Made by a program: the position numbers and the translations under genes | The notes under the pieces: model-generated | Seen by the model: only the letters and a program-made list of their open reading frames with translations | Told to the model about the DNA's origin: nothing | Databases searched by the model: none | DNA from: Trissonchulus latispiculum | Taxonomy: Eukaryota; Nematoda; Enoplea; Enoplida; Ironidae | NCBI GenBank assembly: GCA_030248195.1 | Contig: JASAND010028543.1 | Location: 1-64,000 of the forward strand | Direction: 5' to 3' | Length of the DNA: 64,000 nucleotides | Shown: piece after piece, positions 11,943 through 23,430 of the stretch | How the letters are laid out: each line of letters begins with the position of its first letter | How positions within the stretch are numbered: position 1 is the stretch's first letter

Positions 11943-13654
11943 CATAGGGGTCGCGGCAGCGACCCCTATAATATGTGTCAAAAGTCCCTGGAGACACCGT
12001 AAAATAAGCTGCGCAGAGGCTGCGCAAAATCCTGCGCAGATCCTGCGCAGATTTCATGCGCAAATTGTAGAGCACATCGAGTTTAGTATGTGTGCGAAGT
12101 TTCAGCCCCGTATCACTTTCCGTTAAAAAGTTGTGCCCCGGACCGGTTATGGCGGCGATGTTTTTTTTTTTTTTTCCGGTTTCTCCTATTTAATGGTCGT
12201 ATTGTCCTGACTTTCCGCCTCTTTCACGTAATCTGCAGCGGAGGCCGGACCTAAAGGGGTATAGGGTCTGGTAGTACCCCATGCGCCATTTAAGAATCGC
12301 TACTTTTTTTGCGCCGCAGGTGCGCCACAGCGCCGCAGCGGCGCCGCAAAGTCGGCTCAGAGCGAAAAGTGACCATTTTTGTGGTCGCTGCGCAGCTCGA
12401 ACGTTAAGAGCTGGAGCCGATTTCTTTTTATATTCAGAAACTACATATATTGAACTAACTAAATAGCTAAGTCTCGTTTCTCTATCACTTCCCATGCGAC
12501 CACAGTGGCCGGTCAAAAATGGTGAAAATTCGAAAAATGAAAAATCGAAATTTCTCGCTGTGTATTCAACTTAGAAAGCTCAATTCTTTCATACAAAGGT
12601 TTTCTGGCACGGCGAATTGATTCCCATAAGCAGTTTTGCCGTCTGACCCACCCATATTGCTGGGCTGGTTCCACTTTGCTGTCGGGAGGGTCAAGTCGGT
12701 ACCGACTTCCAAGAACACCATATAGGACTGTGCATAGCCTCTCAAAACTTTGTCCATAGGGGTTTTCTGGTGCGCCCAGCTCATTTCCGGAGTCCGTTTT
12801 GCCGTCCGACCCACCCATTTTGCTGGACTGGCTCCACTTTGCCGTTTGAAGGGTAAATCGGGTAGGGGGTCAAGTGGTCAAAAAATAAGATTTTTCAAAA
12901 GTGGTCAAATTTGGTACCAAATGAAAGCGCTAAGTGAGCTGAGCAACTTTTGTCATAGAACTGCGTACCTAAAGTGGCTGTAGAGTGCTGTGGTAGGGTG
13001 GGGGTGGGGACTTAGGCGATTTTGGGTAAAAACTAAAATTTTAAAAATGTGGTCAAATTTGGTACCAAATGAAAGCCCGCATCGAACTGAGCAACTTTTG
13101 TCATAGAAGTGCGTACCTAAAGTGGCTGTAGAGGGCTGTGGTGGGGTGGGGTGGGGACTTAGGCGATTTTGGGTCAAAAATTAAAATTTTCAAAAGTGGT
13201 CAAATTTGGTACCAAATGAAAGCCCGCATCGAACTGAGCAACTTTTGTCATAGAAGTGCGTACCTAAAGTGGCTGTAGAGGGCTGTGGTGGGGTGGGGTG
13301 GGGACTTAGGCGATTTTGGGTCAAAAATTAAAATTTTCAAAAGTGGTCAAATTTGGTACCAAATGAAAGCCCGCATCGAACTGAGCAACTTTTGTCATAG
13401 AAGTGCGTACCTAAAGTGGCTGTAGAGGCCTGTGGTGGGGTGGGGTGGGGACTTAGGCGATTTTGGGTCAAAAATTAAAATTTTCAAAAGTGGTCAAATT
13501 TCGAGTCAAATCGTACTGAACAACTTTCGCCATAGAACCACCCACCCAAACTTGCTGTGTCGGATTTATATACTTTCTGTCTCAACCGGATTAAACGACA
13601 GACATAGGCCCAACACACATATTATCCCCTTTTGTGCGGAGCATTTTTGTTACT

Positions 13655-13657
<3 letters not shown>
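11943..13657 (+). mobile_element. Family-1 complex element, copy 2
   Basis: It begins eight bases after copy 1 ends, separated only by a TA-rich stretch. It has the same terminal hairpin (11944-11969), CTGCGCAG cluster and GCGCCGCAG cluster, about one and a half 163 bp units, five or so 147 bp units, and the end GGAGCATTTTTGTTACTTGTA before (TA)n. Compared with copy 1 it is ~1 kb shorter because of fewer satellite units. Confidence 0.8.
12870..13540. repeat. ~147 bp satellite, about 5 units
   Basis: Same monomer as at 10280-11840. The last full units (13080-13490) are almost identical to one another and use the variant GAAAGCCCGCATCGAACTG, which points to local homogenisation. Confidence 0.9.

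Positions 13658-13686
<29 letters not shown>
13655..13686. repeat. (TA)n microsatellite at the end of family-1 copy 2
   Basis: An uninterrupted TA run directly abutting the element end. Similar runs flank other copies of the family. Confidence 0.9.
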
Positions 13687-13689
<3 letters not shown>

Positions 13690-13897
13690 TCTTCAGCTTT
13701 CAAAGCAAGCGGGACGATTTTGAAATATTAAAGCTTATTCCAAATAAACAATGCAGTTCTGGTAGAAATGTGTTCAAGGTGTTTTTTCTGCAGTGTCAGC
13801 GCAGAATCTTGTATTAAGTTGATGCGAAAAGCAGTTGACATTATGTTCGTGTATTATTAAGTTGTATAATAAGGAGCACGATTACATATACTTGCAT

Positions 13898-13936
13898 GAT
13901 GGATGGATGGGATGGATGGATGGATGGATGGAATGG
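13898..13936. repeat. (GATG)n microsatellite
   Basis: Tandem GATG with one interruption. Confidence 0.9.
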
Positions 13937-14086
13937 ACTAACCGCCCCACAGTACTTGAATCAAAAATCACGTACTGTGGACCCACCTCTGGATTGCATC
14001 AGTATGCCCCTAGGTCCTAGTATTTATCATGCTGAAAAATCTTAATTTTGTGAATAACTACCGATAGAAACTTTCTGGGCAGTATT

Positions 14087-14274
14087 CGTGAATATGGGTT
14101 GTTCAGCGAAGCTGGTCCATATTAGTGCACTATTAACCTAGTCCTCCTGGCATTTACAACCTGCATCTCCCATATTGACATTTTAAAACCTAGTCCTCTG
14201 TCCATTTATATACAACCTAATGTCACCCATATTGCATTTTTCGTGCTCCATCGGAGCATTTTTATTCTTGTATA
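14087..14274 (+). mobile_element. Short element with shared GGAGCATTTTT end (right partner)
   Basis: Inverted counterpart of 8979-9160. It contains CCTAGTCCTCCTGGCATTTAC and ends TGCTCC-ATC-GGAGCA then TTTTTATTCTTGTATA. The two partners enclose both family-1 copies. Confidence 0.7.
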
Positions 14275-14433
14275 CCTATATACGTATATACAACCGGAGT
14301 CCGGACACAAGCTTCTAGGAAAGCTAGATGTGGTTTGTCATCTTTCCGCCATGGTTCCCTCCTCTGAATACGAATAAGTTTAATCCATATTAAATGTAAG
14401 TTGTAAATATATATCCGTATATATATATATATA

Positions 14434-14767
14434 CAGGGTATTTTTACCGGGGGGGGGGGCGCGGCCCCCCCTCCCGAAATTGACCTTTCCCCCCCCCCGA
14501 AATCGCCCCCTCCCGGGATTTTTGCGTCCCCCCCCCCCCGGATTTTTTGGAGGGCCAAATTTTCGCAAAACTAGGCCAATTTTCAGAAATTTTTCGGCTT
14601 CGCCGGAGATTTTTTCGTAAAAATAGCTATTTTTAGCTTAAATCCTGGCATTTTTGAGAACTTTTTGCGTTTCACCATGCGAAATACGCCAAAAATACCA
14701 TTTTTTGGCTCATTTTTGCGAAAAATCTTCCCCCCCCCCCCGGAAAAAATCCCTAAAAAATAACCTG
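14434..14767. mobile_element. MITE, CAGGGTATTTTT family, copy in (TA)n
   Basis: The ends CAGGGTATTTTTACC and TAAAAAATAACCTG form an imperfect inverted repeat. The interior (CGGCTTCGCCGGAGATTTTTT and following) is nearly identical to the element at 28323-28722. TA-repeat flanks make the duplication ambiguous. Confidence 0.75.
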
Positions 14768-14960
14768 TATATATGTATGTATCTGTTATATATTATAGCT
14801 TATAGCTATTATGTACATTACAGGTTACAGCTATAGTACGAAATACGTAAATATACTATTTATATATAATATCAATGAAAATAATATTATATATAAATAA
14901 AATATGTATATAATATATATATTAAATATATATACGTATGTATGTATACATATATATATA

Positions 14961-15716
14961 TACAAGTAGGAAAAATGCTCCTTGCAGTCGCATGAAAAAT
15001 ACAATATGAGCCAGAAGGACAGCATTCAATTCGGGAAAAGACAAGATTTAAAATGTATAATATGAGCCAGCATTTACTTATGTAAAGGACAAGATTTAAA
15101 AGTTTAATATGAGCAGCTCCCTTTCTCGGGCTCATATTGACGCCTTGGGAACGATGTTGTGTGCGCAACTTAATCGATGCCAACGTATAAAATTAGAGTA
15201 AGTGTAAAAATAGACATTGCTCAGAGCCGCCCCCCAGGAGCCTGCACAGAGTAACTTAACATGCTACTTAGACTATTGATAATATCACACTATTTACGTA
15301 ATTACGTATTATATATTTACGCAACCATAATCTGGGGTATTTTTACACAACGCACTTTTCAGCAAGTTCTTTTTGTCATTGCAGCCAGCATATACCATTA
15401 GCTAGCTGTCATACCATTAGTCACAGATCTGGTGTATTCAATAAAGTATATGTCTGACTGAATGCTCTATCAGAATCATATGAGCAAAACACGACGAAGA
15501 TAGAGAGAAACCACTCCCTGCGGGCTGTCCGTGCGGCGTCAATATGAGCCCGAGAAAGGGAGCTGCTCATATTAAACTTTTAAATCTTGTCCTTTACATA
15601 AGTAAATGCTGGCTCATATTATACATTTTAAATCTTGTCTTTTCCCGAATTGAATGCTGTCCTTCTGGCTCATATTGTATTTTTCATGCGACTGCAAGGA
15701 GCATTTTTCCTACTTG
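14961..15716. mobile_element. Head-to-head pair of short elements forming 184 bp inverted arms
   Basis: The left arm (14961-15144) and right arm (about 15535-15716) are near-perfect reverse complements around a ~390 bp spacer. Each outer end is the shared motif: GGAGCATTTTTCCTACTTG at the right, its complement at the left. Each arm contains three GGCTCATATT-type words. Small open frames recur in both arms only because the arms match. Confidence 0.85.
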
Positions 15717-15869
15717 TCCTATTTCATTTTTGGGAATGAGGGTGTTAATGTGTTAATATGGTTTATTGACCATAACATTAACGCATACTGTTAAACTAAA
15801 TGCTACCCCAGCAACTTGAACCAGGAACTGGTTTACGATTGAACCAGTTGAACCAGACGAGATACGGCG

Positions 15870-17720
15870 TCGTCAATATGCTCATCGTGTTCAGCGACCC
15901 CGATTTACTATATAAGGGCAAGCTTTTAGGCAGTTTCAACTTGTCTATTTCAAGTTACAGAGCGTGCTGCGGCTGCAGCGCCGCAGCGCAGCACGATAGC
16001 AGCACCGCACAGCGACGAGGATACTCTCATCGTGTTCAGCGACCCCGACTTACTATATAAGAAAGGCCAAGCTTTCGGGCAGTTTCAACTTGTCTATTTC
16101 AAGTTACACAGCGTGCTGCGGCTGCAGCGCCGCAGCGCAGCACGATAGCTGCACCGCACAGCGACGAGGATACTCTCATCGTGTTCAGCGACCCCGATTT
16201 ACTATATAAGGGCAAGCTTTCAGGCAGTTTCAACTTATTTATTTAAAGTTACAGAGCGTGCTGCACCTGCAGCGCCGCAGCGCAGCACGATAGCTGCACC
16301 GCACAGCGACGAGGATACTCTCATCGTGTTCAGCGACCCCGATTTACTATATAAGGGCAAGCTTTCAGGCAGTTTCAACTTGTCTATTTCAAGTTACAGA
16401 GCGTGCTGCGGCTGCAGCGCCGCAGCGCAGCACGATAGCAGCACCGCACAGCGACGAGGATACTCTCATCTTGTTCAGCGACCCCGATTTACTATATAAG
16501 GGCAAGCTTTCAGGCAGTTTCAACTTGTCTATTTCAAGTTACAGAGCGTGCTGTACGGTGCTGCACCTGCAGCGCCGCAGCGCAGCACGATAGCAGCGCC
16601 GCACAGCGACGAGGATACTCTCATCGTGTTCAGCGACCCCGATTTACTATATAAGGGCAAGCTTTCAGGCAGTTTCAACTTGTCTATTTAAAGTTACAGA
16701 GCGTGCTGCACCTGCAGCGCCGCAGCGCAGCACGATAGCTGCACCGCACAGCGACGAGGATACTCTCATCGTGTTCAGCGACCCCGATTTACTATATAAG
16801 GGCAAGCTTTCAGGCAGTTTCAACTTATTTATTTAAAGTTACAGAGCGTGCTGCACCTGCAGCGCCGCAGCGCAGCACGATAGCTGCACCGCACAGCGAC
16901 GAGGATACTCTCATCGTGTTCAGCGACCCCGATTTACTATATAAGGGCAAGCTTTCAGGCAGTTTCAACTTGTCTATTTCAAGTTACAGAGCGTGCTGCG
17001 GCTGCAGCGCCGCAGCGCAGCACGATAGCAGCACCGCACAGCGACGAGGATACTCTCATCTTGTTCAGCGACCCCGATTTACTATATAAGGGCAAGCTTT
17101 CAGGCAGTTTCAACTTGTCTATTTCAAGTTACAGAGCGTGCTGTACGGTGCTGCACCTGCAGCGCCGCAGCGCAGCACGATAGCAGCGCCGCACAGCGAC
17201 GAGGATACTCTCATCGTGTTCAGCGACCCCGATTTACTATATAAGGGCAAGCTTTCAGGCAGTTTCAACTTGTCTATTTCAAGTTACAGAGCGTGCTGTA
17301 CGGTGCTGCACCTGCAGCGCCGCAGCGCAGCACGATAGCAGCGCCGCACAGCGACGAGGATACTCTCATCGTGTTCAGCGACCCCGATTTACTATATAAG
17401 GGCAAGCTTTCAGGCAGTTACAACTTGTCTATTGCAAGTTACAGGGCGTGCTGTACGGTGCTGCACCTGCAGCGTCGCTGCGGCTGCCGCATCGCAGTGC
17501 AGCGCAATAGCGGCACCACACGGAGAAGCAAACATGCCTATCGTGTTCAGCGACCCCGATTTACTATATATGGCTGCTCCAGAAAGTCCAAAAATAGTCG
17601 TTTTTAGCGACTTTTCCCCACTTTGACCCTGGGCGAGGAACCACGGGCGCCATGCAGCCCGAGGGTCACATCCGTCGGTTTCGGCGATATGCTCATCGTT
17701 TTCAGCGACCCCGATTTACT
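15870..17720. repeat. GC-rich satellite, 145/155 bp units, 590 bp higher-order period
   Basis: The word GATACTCTC starts at 16020, 16169, 16314, 16459, 16614, 16759, 16904, 17049, 17204 and 17359, spacing 145 or 155 (first interval 149). Sequence from 16211 is repeated from 16801, a 590-base offset, so units amplified in blocks of four. Each unit has a GC-rich core (GCAGCGCCGCAGCGCAGCAC) and the word CTATATAAGGGCAAGC. The last two units (17500-17720) are diverged. Confidence 0.92.
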
Positions 17721-18236
17721 CTATATGCGCACCACCAAATGGCCGAAAAACGCCATTTTAGACGACTTTTTGACAATTTTCTGTGTTGGGGCCTCGAAAA
17801 ATTTCTAAGTACAAACGCTTCGCGACCCTATGTTTGACAGTCTGTAAAAATCGCTAGGAGCCGAATTGGGCCAAAATAATCAATAGTGAACAGGTTCATG
17901 GTTTGGTTAACAAGATAATAATAGGTAAAGGTTGCCACCATACGACATGTGAAAAATCAGTGTGCTAGAAAATGTACCAAAAGCGTAAAGGAGAAACATT
18001 GGAGAAAAAAAAAAAAACCCCACTTAGAAAGTAGGTCTGAAAAGTGAAAATTTTCAAAGTTCATTTTTTCCGGGCAAGTTTGGTATCATTCGAAAGCTCT
18101 TGGCCTGGAGATTTCGAAAATGTAAATATTAGCTCTTAATTCCTTACCGTTAATTAGTTATGCCTAATTAAGCATTTTGAAAACACGCAATGTACCTTTT
18201 TGGCTCATATTATGGGGGGCTCTCCGAGCTCCCCCA

Positions 18237-18238
<2 letters not shown>
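17721..18238. other. Intergenic, holds an unoccupied insertion site
   Basis: No gene. 18125-18230 is a diverged copy of 28225-28322 plus 28728-28750. It includes CTCATATTATGGGGGGCTC, which corresponds to the pre-insertion state of the element at 28323-28722. Confidence 0.6.

Positions 18239-18277
<39 letters not shown>
18239..18277. repeat. (TA)n microsatellite
   Basis: An uninterrupted AT/TA run of about 39 bases. Confidence 0.95.
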
Positions 18278-18279
<2 letters not shown>

Positions 18280-18281
<2 letters not shown>

Positions 18282-19230
18282 TGAATTTACAATGTATTTA
18301 CCAGGAATTTACAACGCTAGCCAGCAGCCAATTAGCACAAAGGAAAATTTACCACAATTTTACAACATTAAAAGAGCATTGTAAATTCATTGTAACTACA
18401 TTGTAGATTCATTAATCTATCGTTGTAAAATTTACATCATTTTTACAATTCCGTATAAACGTTGTAAGTACGTTGTAAAAACGATGTACGTACGTTGTAA
18501 GTTAGTGCAGTCATTTATAATGCTTTTACTACGTTGTACTGGGCTTATTCTAGGGATTTTTTCTTGGGGGGGGGGCTTCTTGGGGGGGCCCCCCCCCAAA
18601 GGTCCGAGGGGCAAGGAATTTTTGGGGGGGGGCGAAAATTTTTCGAAAAATATGCTAAAAATAGCGCTATTTTTCTGGCATATACTATAAAAGTTGATTT
18701 TCATAGCAAAAATAAGCAGATTTAGTGTTCAAAAGGGCAAAAATTGAGCAAAAATCTCAAAATTTTTTGAAAATTTGGCCTTCTGAGCGATTTTTCAGGG
18801 CAAAAGTTGGTACCAAAAGGGGCACCCACTTTTTTTGGGGGGGGGGCGATTTTTGGGGGGGGGGAACGATTTTTGGGGGGGGGGAAGGGTGTTTATGGGG
18901 GGGGCCCCCCACCCCCCCCCACTAGAATAAGCCCAGTTGTAAACTCGGTGTAAAAACGTGTGAAAAGTATAGTACATTTGTTGTAAAGTCGTTTAACTTG
19001 CGTTGTAAGTCCGCTGTAGTTTCGGATATAATTACTGTAAAAACATTGTAAAAACGTAAAAAATCGTTAAAATACCATTATACAACTATTGTAAAATCAT
19101 TATACCTTGCGCATCAAATATTTATGGTAAAAATAAGGTAAATTAAGGGCGCAATATCAAAGTAATTTTACAATGAAAATACCACATTTTTACAATGTAT
19201 TTATAACAGAAAAGTTCTCCCTGTGTTTTT
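18280..19230. repeat. TTGTAAA-rich repeat interrupted by a transposon
   Basis: Iterated TTGTAAA, TTTACAA and ACGTTGTA motifs on either side of the element at 18539-18936. Same texture as 6060-6440. Confidence 0.5.
18539..18936. mobile_element. MITE, 398 bp, CTGGGCTTATTCTAG ends, 5 bp TSD
   Basis: The 15 bp ends CTGGGCTTATTCTAG and CTAGAATAAGCCCAG are perfect inverted repeats. Both flanks carry TTGTA (18534-18538, 18937-18941). The interior is G- and C-runs around a short AT-rich centre; no coding capacity. The superfamily is not assignable from ends and a 5 bp duplication alone. Confidence 0.88.
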
Positions 19231-19339
19231 ACACCGTTTAAGGCAATTTTAAGCATAGGTTTGGCTGGGCAAAAATCTGGGGTTTCCATTTCCAATGGAG
19301 GTTAGGGTAGGGGGTGTTGGCCAAAATTGCCCATACTGC

Positions 19340-19886
19340 CATAGGTGTACCAGGCTACAGTTTACCCCCTGTGAGACCCCCCCACGGAGAGGCCAGATCC
19401 CCCTCCCCCCCCTACCCGACCTCAACTACTCCCTCCCAAGCCGAGCTCAAACCCCCTCCCCCCCCTAAAATTGGGTCCAAACCAAGTAAAAAATGCAAAA
19501 TTTTTGAAAAATTTTTTGCAACTTCTGAAAATTTTTGAAAAAAATTAGAAAACTAGGCTATAAATCACCTATAAACAGCTAAAGATGGTTATTTATAGCA
19601 ATTAAAAGGTAATATAGGCAATTATAAGCCACAATCTGGACTAATTTAGGCATATTTTAGTACAAATTTGTCAATTTTCAAGCCCTATTTTCGCATAGGA
19701 AAACTATTAAGAAGCTTCTGAGTATGTTTAATGTACTGTACATCGAAAAAGGAGCATTTTTAGCTAAAAAAACTTGGGTACAGTTTAGGGGGGTCCTCCC
19801 CCCCAAATTTCGGATTTAGGTGGGGTCCCCCGAGCCCAATTTGGACTTTCTACTCCCCCCCAACCCAAACAGGTGGTACACCTATG
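19340..19886. mobile_element. hAT-like MITE, 547 bp, 8 bp TSD
   Basis: The ends CATAGGTGTACC and GGTACACCTATG are perfect 12 bp inverted repeats. The octamer CATACTGC is present on both sides (19332-19339, 19887-19894). Same terminal family as 5410-5842. Confidence 0.9.
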
Positions 19887-19894
19887 CATACTGC

Positions 19895-21149
19895 TCCCCC
19901 CAAGCGCCAAGCCCAAATGGACATAGGTGTGGCTGGCGAAAAGAGTGGGGGTGGGGTCGCGAAAAGTCGATTTGTTGGGAGGGGTAAGAAAAATTTTCTA
20001 GGGGGGTCGGCGAAAAATTTCGAAAAAAGTCGTTTTTTCGTTAAAAAATTGAAAAATTTTCTCAATTTACAGCTATTTTTAACGATTTTTAGCTTAATTA
20101 AGCGAATTCTAGCAATTTTTCGCGAATTTTTGGAATTTTTTGGAAAAATTTCGAAATATTAGCTAAAAATTTTCAAAAATTTAGGTAGGGGTTTGAAAAT
20201 TTTCAGGGGGGGGGGGTTGGCGACGCCTCCATTTGGGGGGAGGGGTCCCCCCCCACCCAGAGGGGGAACGGGGATTTGGGTCGGGGGGGCCCCTCCCCCG
20301 GAATTTTGGGGGGCCCCCCCTTTTTAGACCCCCTCCAAACCCCCCCACGACCCCCCCCCCCAAACCTCCCCCAAAAAATTTTTCTGTTTTTATGTCAAAA
20401 ATCGCATTTTCAGCCATTGCTAATGCCAAAACACATTCAACTATGAAGTAATTTTGACATTAGACAGGGGTTTTAAACTCGATAACTTGATAGCCAACAT
20501 GTTTCTAAGTCTAAAATAAGGTTAATATTGAGCCAGAAAGTCCATAAAACCGGTAAAAACGTGTATTTCTCGCAATAATAAACACGTTAAGCCAAAAATT
20601 TGGTCTTTTTTGAAAAATTTTGCAGAATTTACCCTAAAATACCCAATTTTTGGCCAATTTTTCGCGCCTTGGGCGCGACTACCCCCCCCCCCCCCCCCCC
20701 CCCTTTTGGGGGGGGGGGGGGGGCCCCAAAAAATTTTTGGGGTTTTTGTAAAATTGGCTGGGGGGGTTACCCCCCCCCCACACCCCCCCCCCAATTACAC
20801 CTATGCCCCCACCCCCCCCCCAGCACACCTATGCATGTTACCGACCCCATAGGTTCCTTTGGGTGGTATTCCCCCAAAATTTTTGACCAATGTTACCACC
20901 TCTCAGAATTTTTGACATACCCCCCAACTTTCTAACTAACTAACTAACCTTCCAAGATTAACGCCTCCCAGACCCAAAGTTCCAGGGTAACTATGACCGA
21001 CCCCACCCTCGAAATTTTGGAGGCTACTCTCTCCTCTCCCCCAAATTGTAAAATCCCAGACCCCACCCCAACTCACCCAAATTTGCCAGACCCCATCCAT
21101 GAAATTTTCAAAGTTTTTACTCAAAAACCTATAGCCATGGGGGGAAAAA
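19895..21149. other. Intergenic, C/G-homopolymer-rich transposon mosaic
   Basis: No gene. Contains further CATAGGTGTG / CACACCTATG ends (about 19921, 20795, 20826) that could not be paired into a complete element. Also has long C and G runs (20683-20723) and a short four-fold TAAC run near 20935. Open frames here are proline/glycine artefacts of the homopolymers. Confidence 0.5.
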
Positions 21150-23430
21150 ACCCACTTTTTCGGATTTTGGCTGGAACTTTTTTGTTATAAGGGCTAGCTG
21201 AGAACTCTATATACCATCGTACTTGGCGTACTTAGAACTTTCTTTTAAGCCCATTTGCACTTCTCTAGGTTGTACCGTTAGGCCGGTATAATGCAAAAAG
21301 TAGCGGGGGAAAAACCCAATGGGGGGGAAAAAACCCAAATGGGGGGAAAATAAACCCACCCCTCACAGGTCATAAAAATTGTCGTAGCGCGATTCTGACA
21401 CTTCCTGTGTAAAATTCAACTCTTTTTTAGATAGTATGACTCAAAAAACCCGACCTAGGTAGCTTTTTTTTTTTTTGAGATCTCATGTGCCATTGAAAAT
21501 GCAGCATCAAATGGACAGGTTTCATAAAGTTTAACACATAAACATAGGGCAATTTTTGAAAAATGCTAAAAACGATGTAATTTGATAAAACTTATTATTC
21601 TAACGTGTAGAGAATGGTTTTTTACGTACAATTGGCTATTAAAAGTCACAATTAGACCTCTGCTGGGTCATCCAGCAGCGAAATTGCACTTTTAGGGTTT
21701 TATGCCTCTAGCTACCCAAGTGTTCAAAATTGTCCAAATCTGACAGCATAGGGTGACGCAGCGTCCTCGATAATATCGTACTACAGTCCCGAATTGTTTC
21801 CCAGTTGAGCTGGTAAAAAATTTTTCAAAAAAATTTGGGTGGGGTTTTTCCCCCCCAAAGTGGGTTTTTTCCCCGCCACGTTTGGCAATGTGCCAGTCTA
21901 ACGGTGCATCGGATCGGTCTAATTTTTGCTGTGTGCAAAGAGGAAGACTTGCCATCATTGCAGATATTTGCAAAACTTTTCTAGCCCAACCCAGTCAAAA
22001 GTTACATCGGTCCAAACTTTTGCCAAATTTTTGGAAGGTTGGACCAAAAAGTAGGTATCATTTTCAAAATGTCATAAAATGAGCATGATTGAACCAAATG
22101 ACCTGATCTTTGCACACATAGGTTAGAAAGAGTCGCGCTTTCTGCTGGTATGTTTTGGAGCTCCTAGCTCCAACCAGTGACCCAGGAGGCGGGTGGGTTT
22201 TTCCCCCCCAAAAAGGGGGTGGGTTTTTTTTCACCCCATGGCTATAAAATTTACGAAATTTTTGTGAAATTCTGGCAAAAACGAACGTCAAATCAAATCA
22301 GATCAGATCAAAACTATAGCCAAAAGTTGCTAATGTTTAGTTGTTAACTTATTTGTAGCAAAACTCCAAAACGCCGTTTTTTTCAAAATTTTTAACGAAA
22401 AATGTTTTACCCCTCCCGCTCCCGCCTCCCCTAAATTCGGTTTTTCCAGACCCCACCCTCAACTTATATATACATACTATATATACACCTATAGGTCAGG
22501 TGGGATGGTTGAGGTCGGTGTCACTGGAAGAACTGTGTTGGATAAAATCCTTGTACATAAATTGCGGCGCAAGGTTGTACGATTTTACCATGAATTTACC
22601 ACGAATTTTTACTGAAATAAGTGCCGAAATTTTAATATTTTAATGGATTTACAATGACTATATCCGATTTTACCATGAGTTTTTAATGAATTTACGATGG
22701 TTTAGTTGGGTTTTTATTAGTGATGGGCATGGGCGTATCCAGGGGGAGGGTTGTGGGGGTTGAAACCCCCTCCTTTTGAGTTAACTTTTATGAAAACTCC
22801 ATAACAAAAAGTGCAAATTTTTGTCAAAACCCCCTTCTTTTCAGTAAATTTTAGTTAAAACCCCCTCCTTTTCAAAATCCTGAATACGCCCCTGGTGATG
22901 GGCACTGGATATCCGGATAATTTTTATATCCGGATCAGTGGCGCACCCAGAGTTTTCTGACAGGAGGGGGGCGGCACCAAAGTTGAAATTTTTCTTTCCA
23001 AATTTATTTATTTCTTCACATGTTTTATATACAAGTTTTACTTTGAGAACAAGCAGTAGTAGTTGCTTTCATTGATTGAGGTAGTTAATTAAAATTCAAC
23101 ATTATTATAAACGTGAAAGCAGGGGGTTTGGGGGGCGCAGACCTCCCAGAAGTTGGGGATTTTTTCATTCTCGACATGAAAGCAATTTTTTCTGAACCCT
23201 TTCTGCTGTTTCAAATTATCTTAGTTGTCTTCTGGCTGGAGCCATGGTTTCCACCATTGGTTATTCCACCCCCGCTAATTTTTGCATTATGCCGGCCTAA
23301 CGGTACAACCTAGAGAAGTGCAACTGGGCATAAAAGAATGATGCCTAGTACGCCAAGTACGATGGTATATAAAGTTCTCATCGATATATATAAAGTTCTA
23401 GCCAAAATCCGAAAATGTGGGTCTTTCCCC
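21150..23430. mobile_element. 2.3 kb element with ~160 bp inverted arms
   Basis: The arms 21150-21311 and 23271-23430 are reverse complements. They share TTCGGATTTTGGCT, ACCATCGTACTTGGCGTAC, CACTTCTCTAGGTTGTACCG and TAGGCCGG in order, with a small indel in one arm. The ~1.9 kb core has GGGAAAAAACCC words in both orientations and no recognisable transposase. A younger MITE (22728-22894) sits inside. This could be a foldback-type element or two inverted copies of one repeat. Confidence 0.6.
22728..22894. mobile_element. hAT-like MITE, 167 bp, 8 bp TSD
   Basis: The ends CATGGGCGTATCCAGG and CCTGAATACGCCCCTG form an imperfect inverted repeat. GTGATGGG precedes and follows (22720-22727, 22895-22902). 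The interior has repeated AAACCCCCTCCTTTT. Confidence 0.88.

Noticed and set aside
15870..17720. Regular repeat-spacer appearance suggesting a CRISPR-like array
   Set aside because: Whole 145/155 bp units repeat with no variable spacers of uniform length, in a eukaryotic context; this is a satellite.
20233..20852. Proline- and glycine-rich open frames
   Set aside because: Products of long C and G homopolymer runs in MITE interiors.
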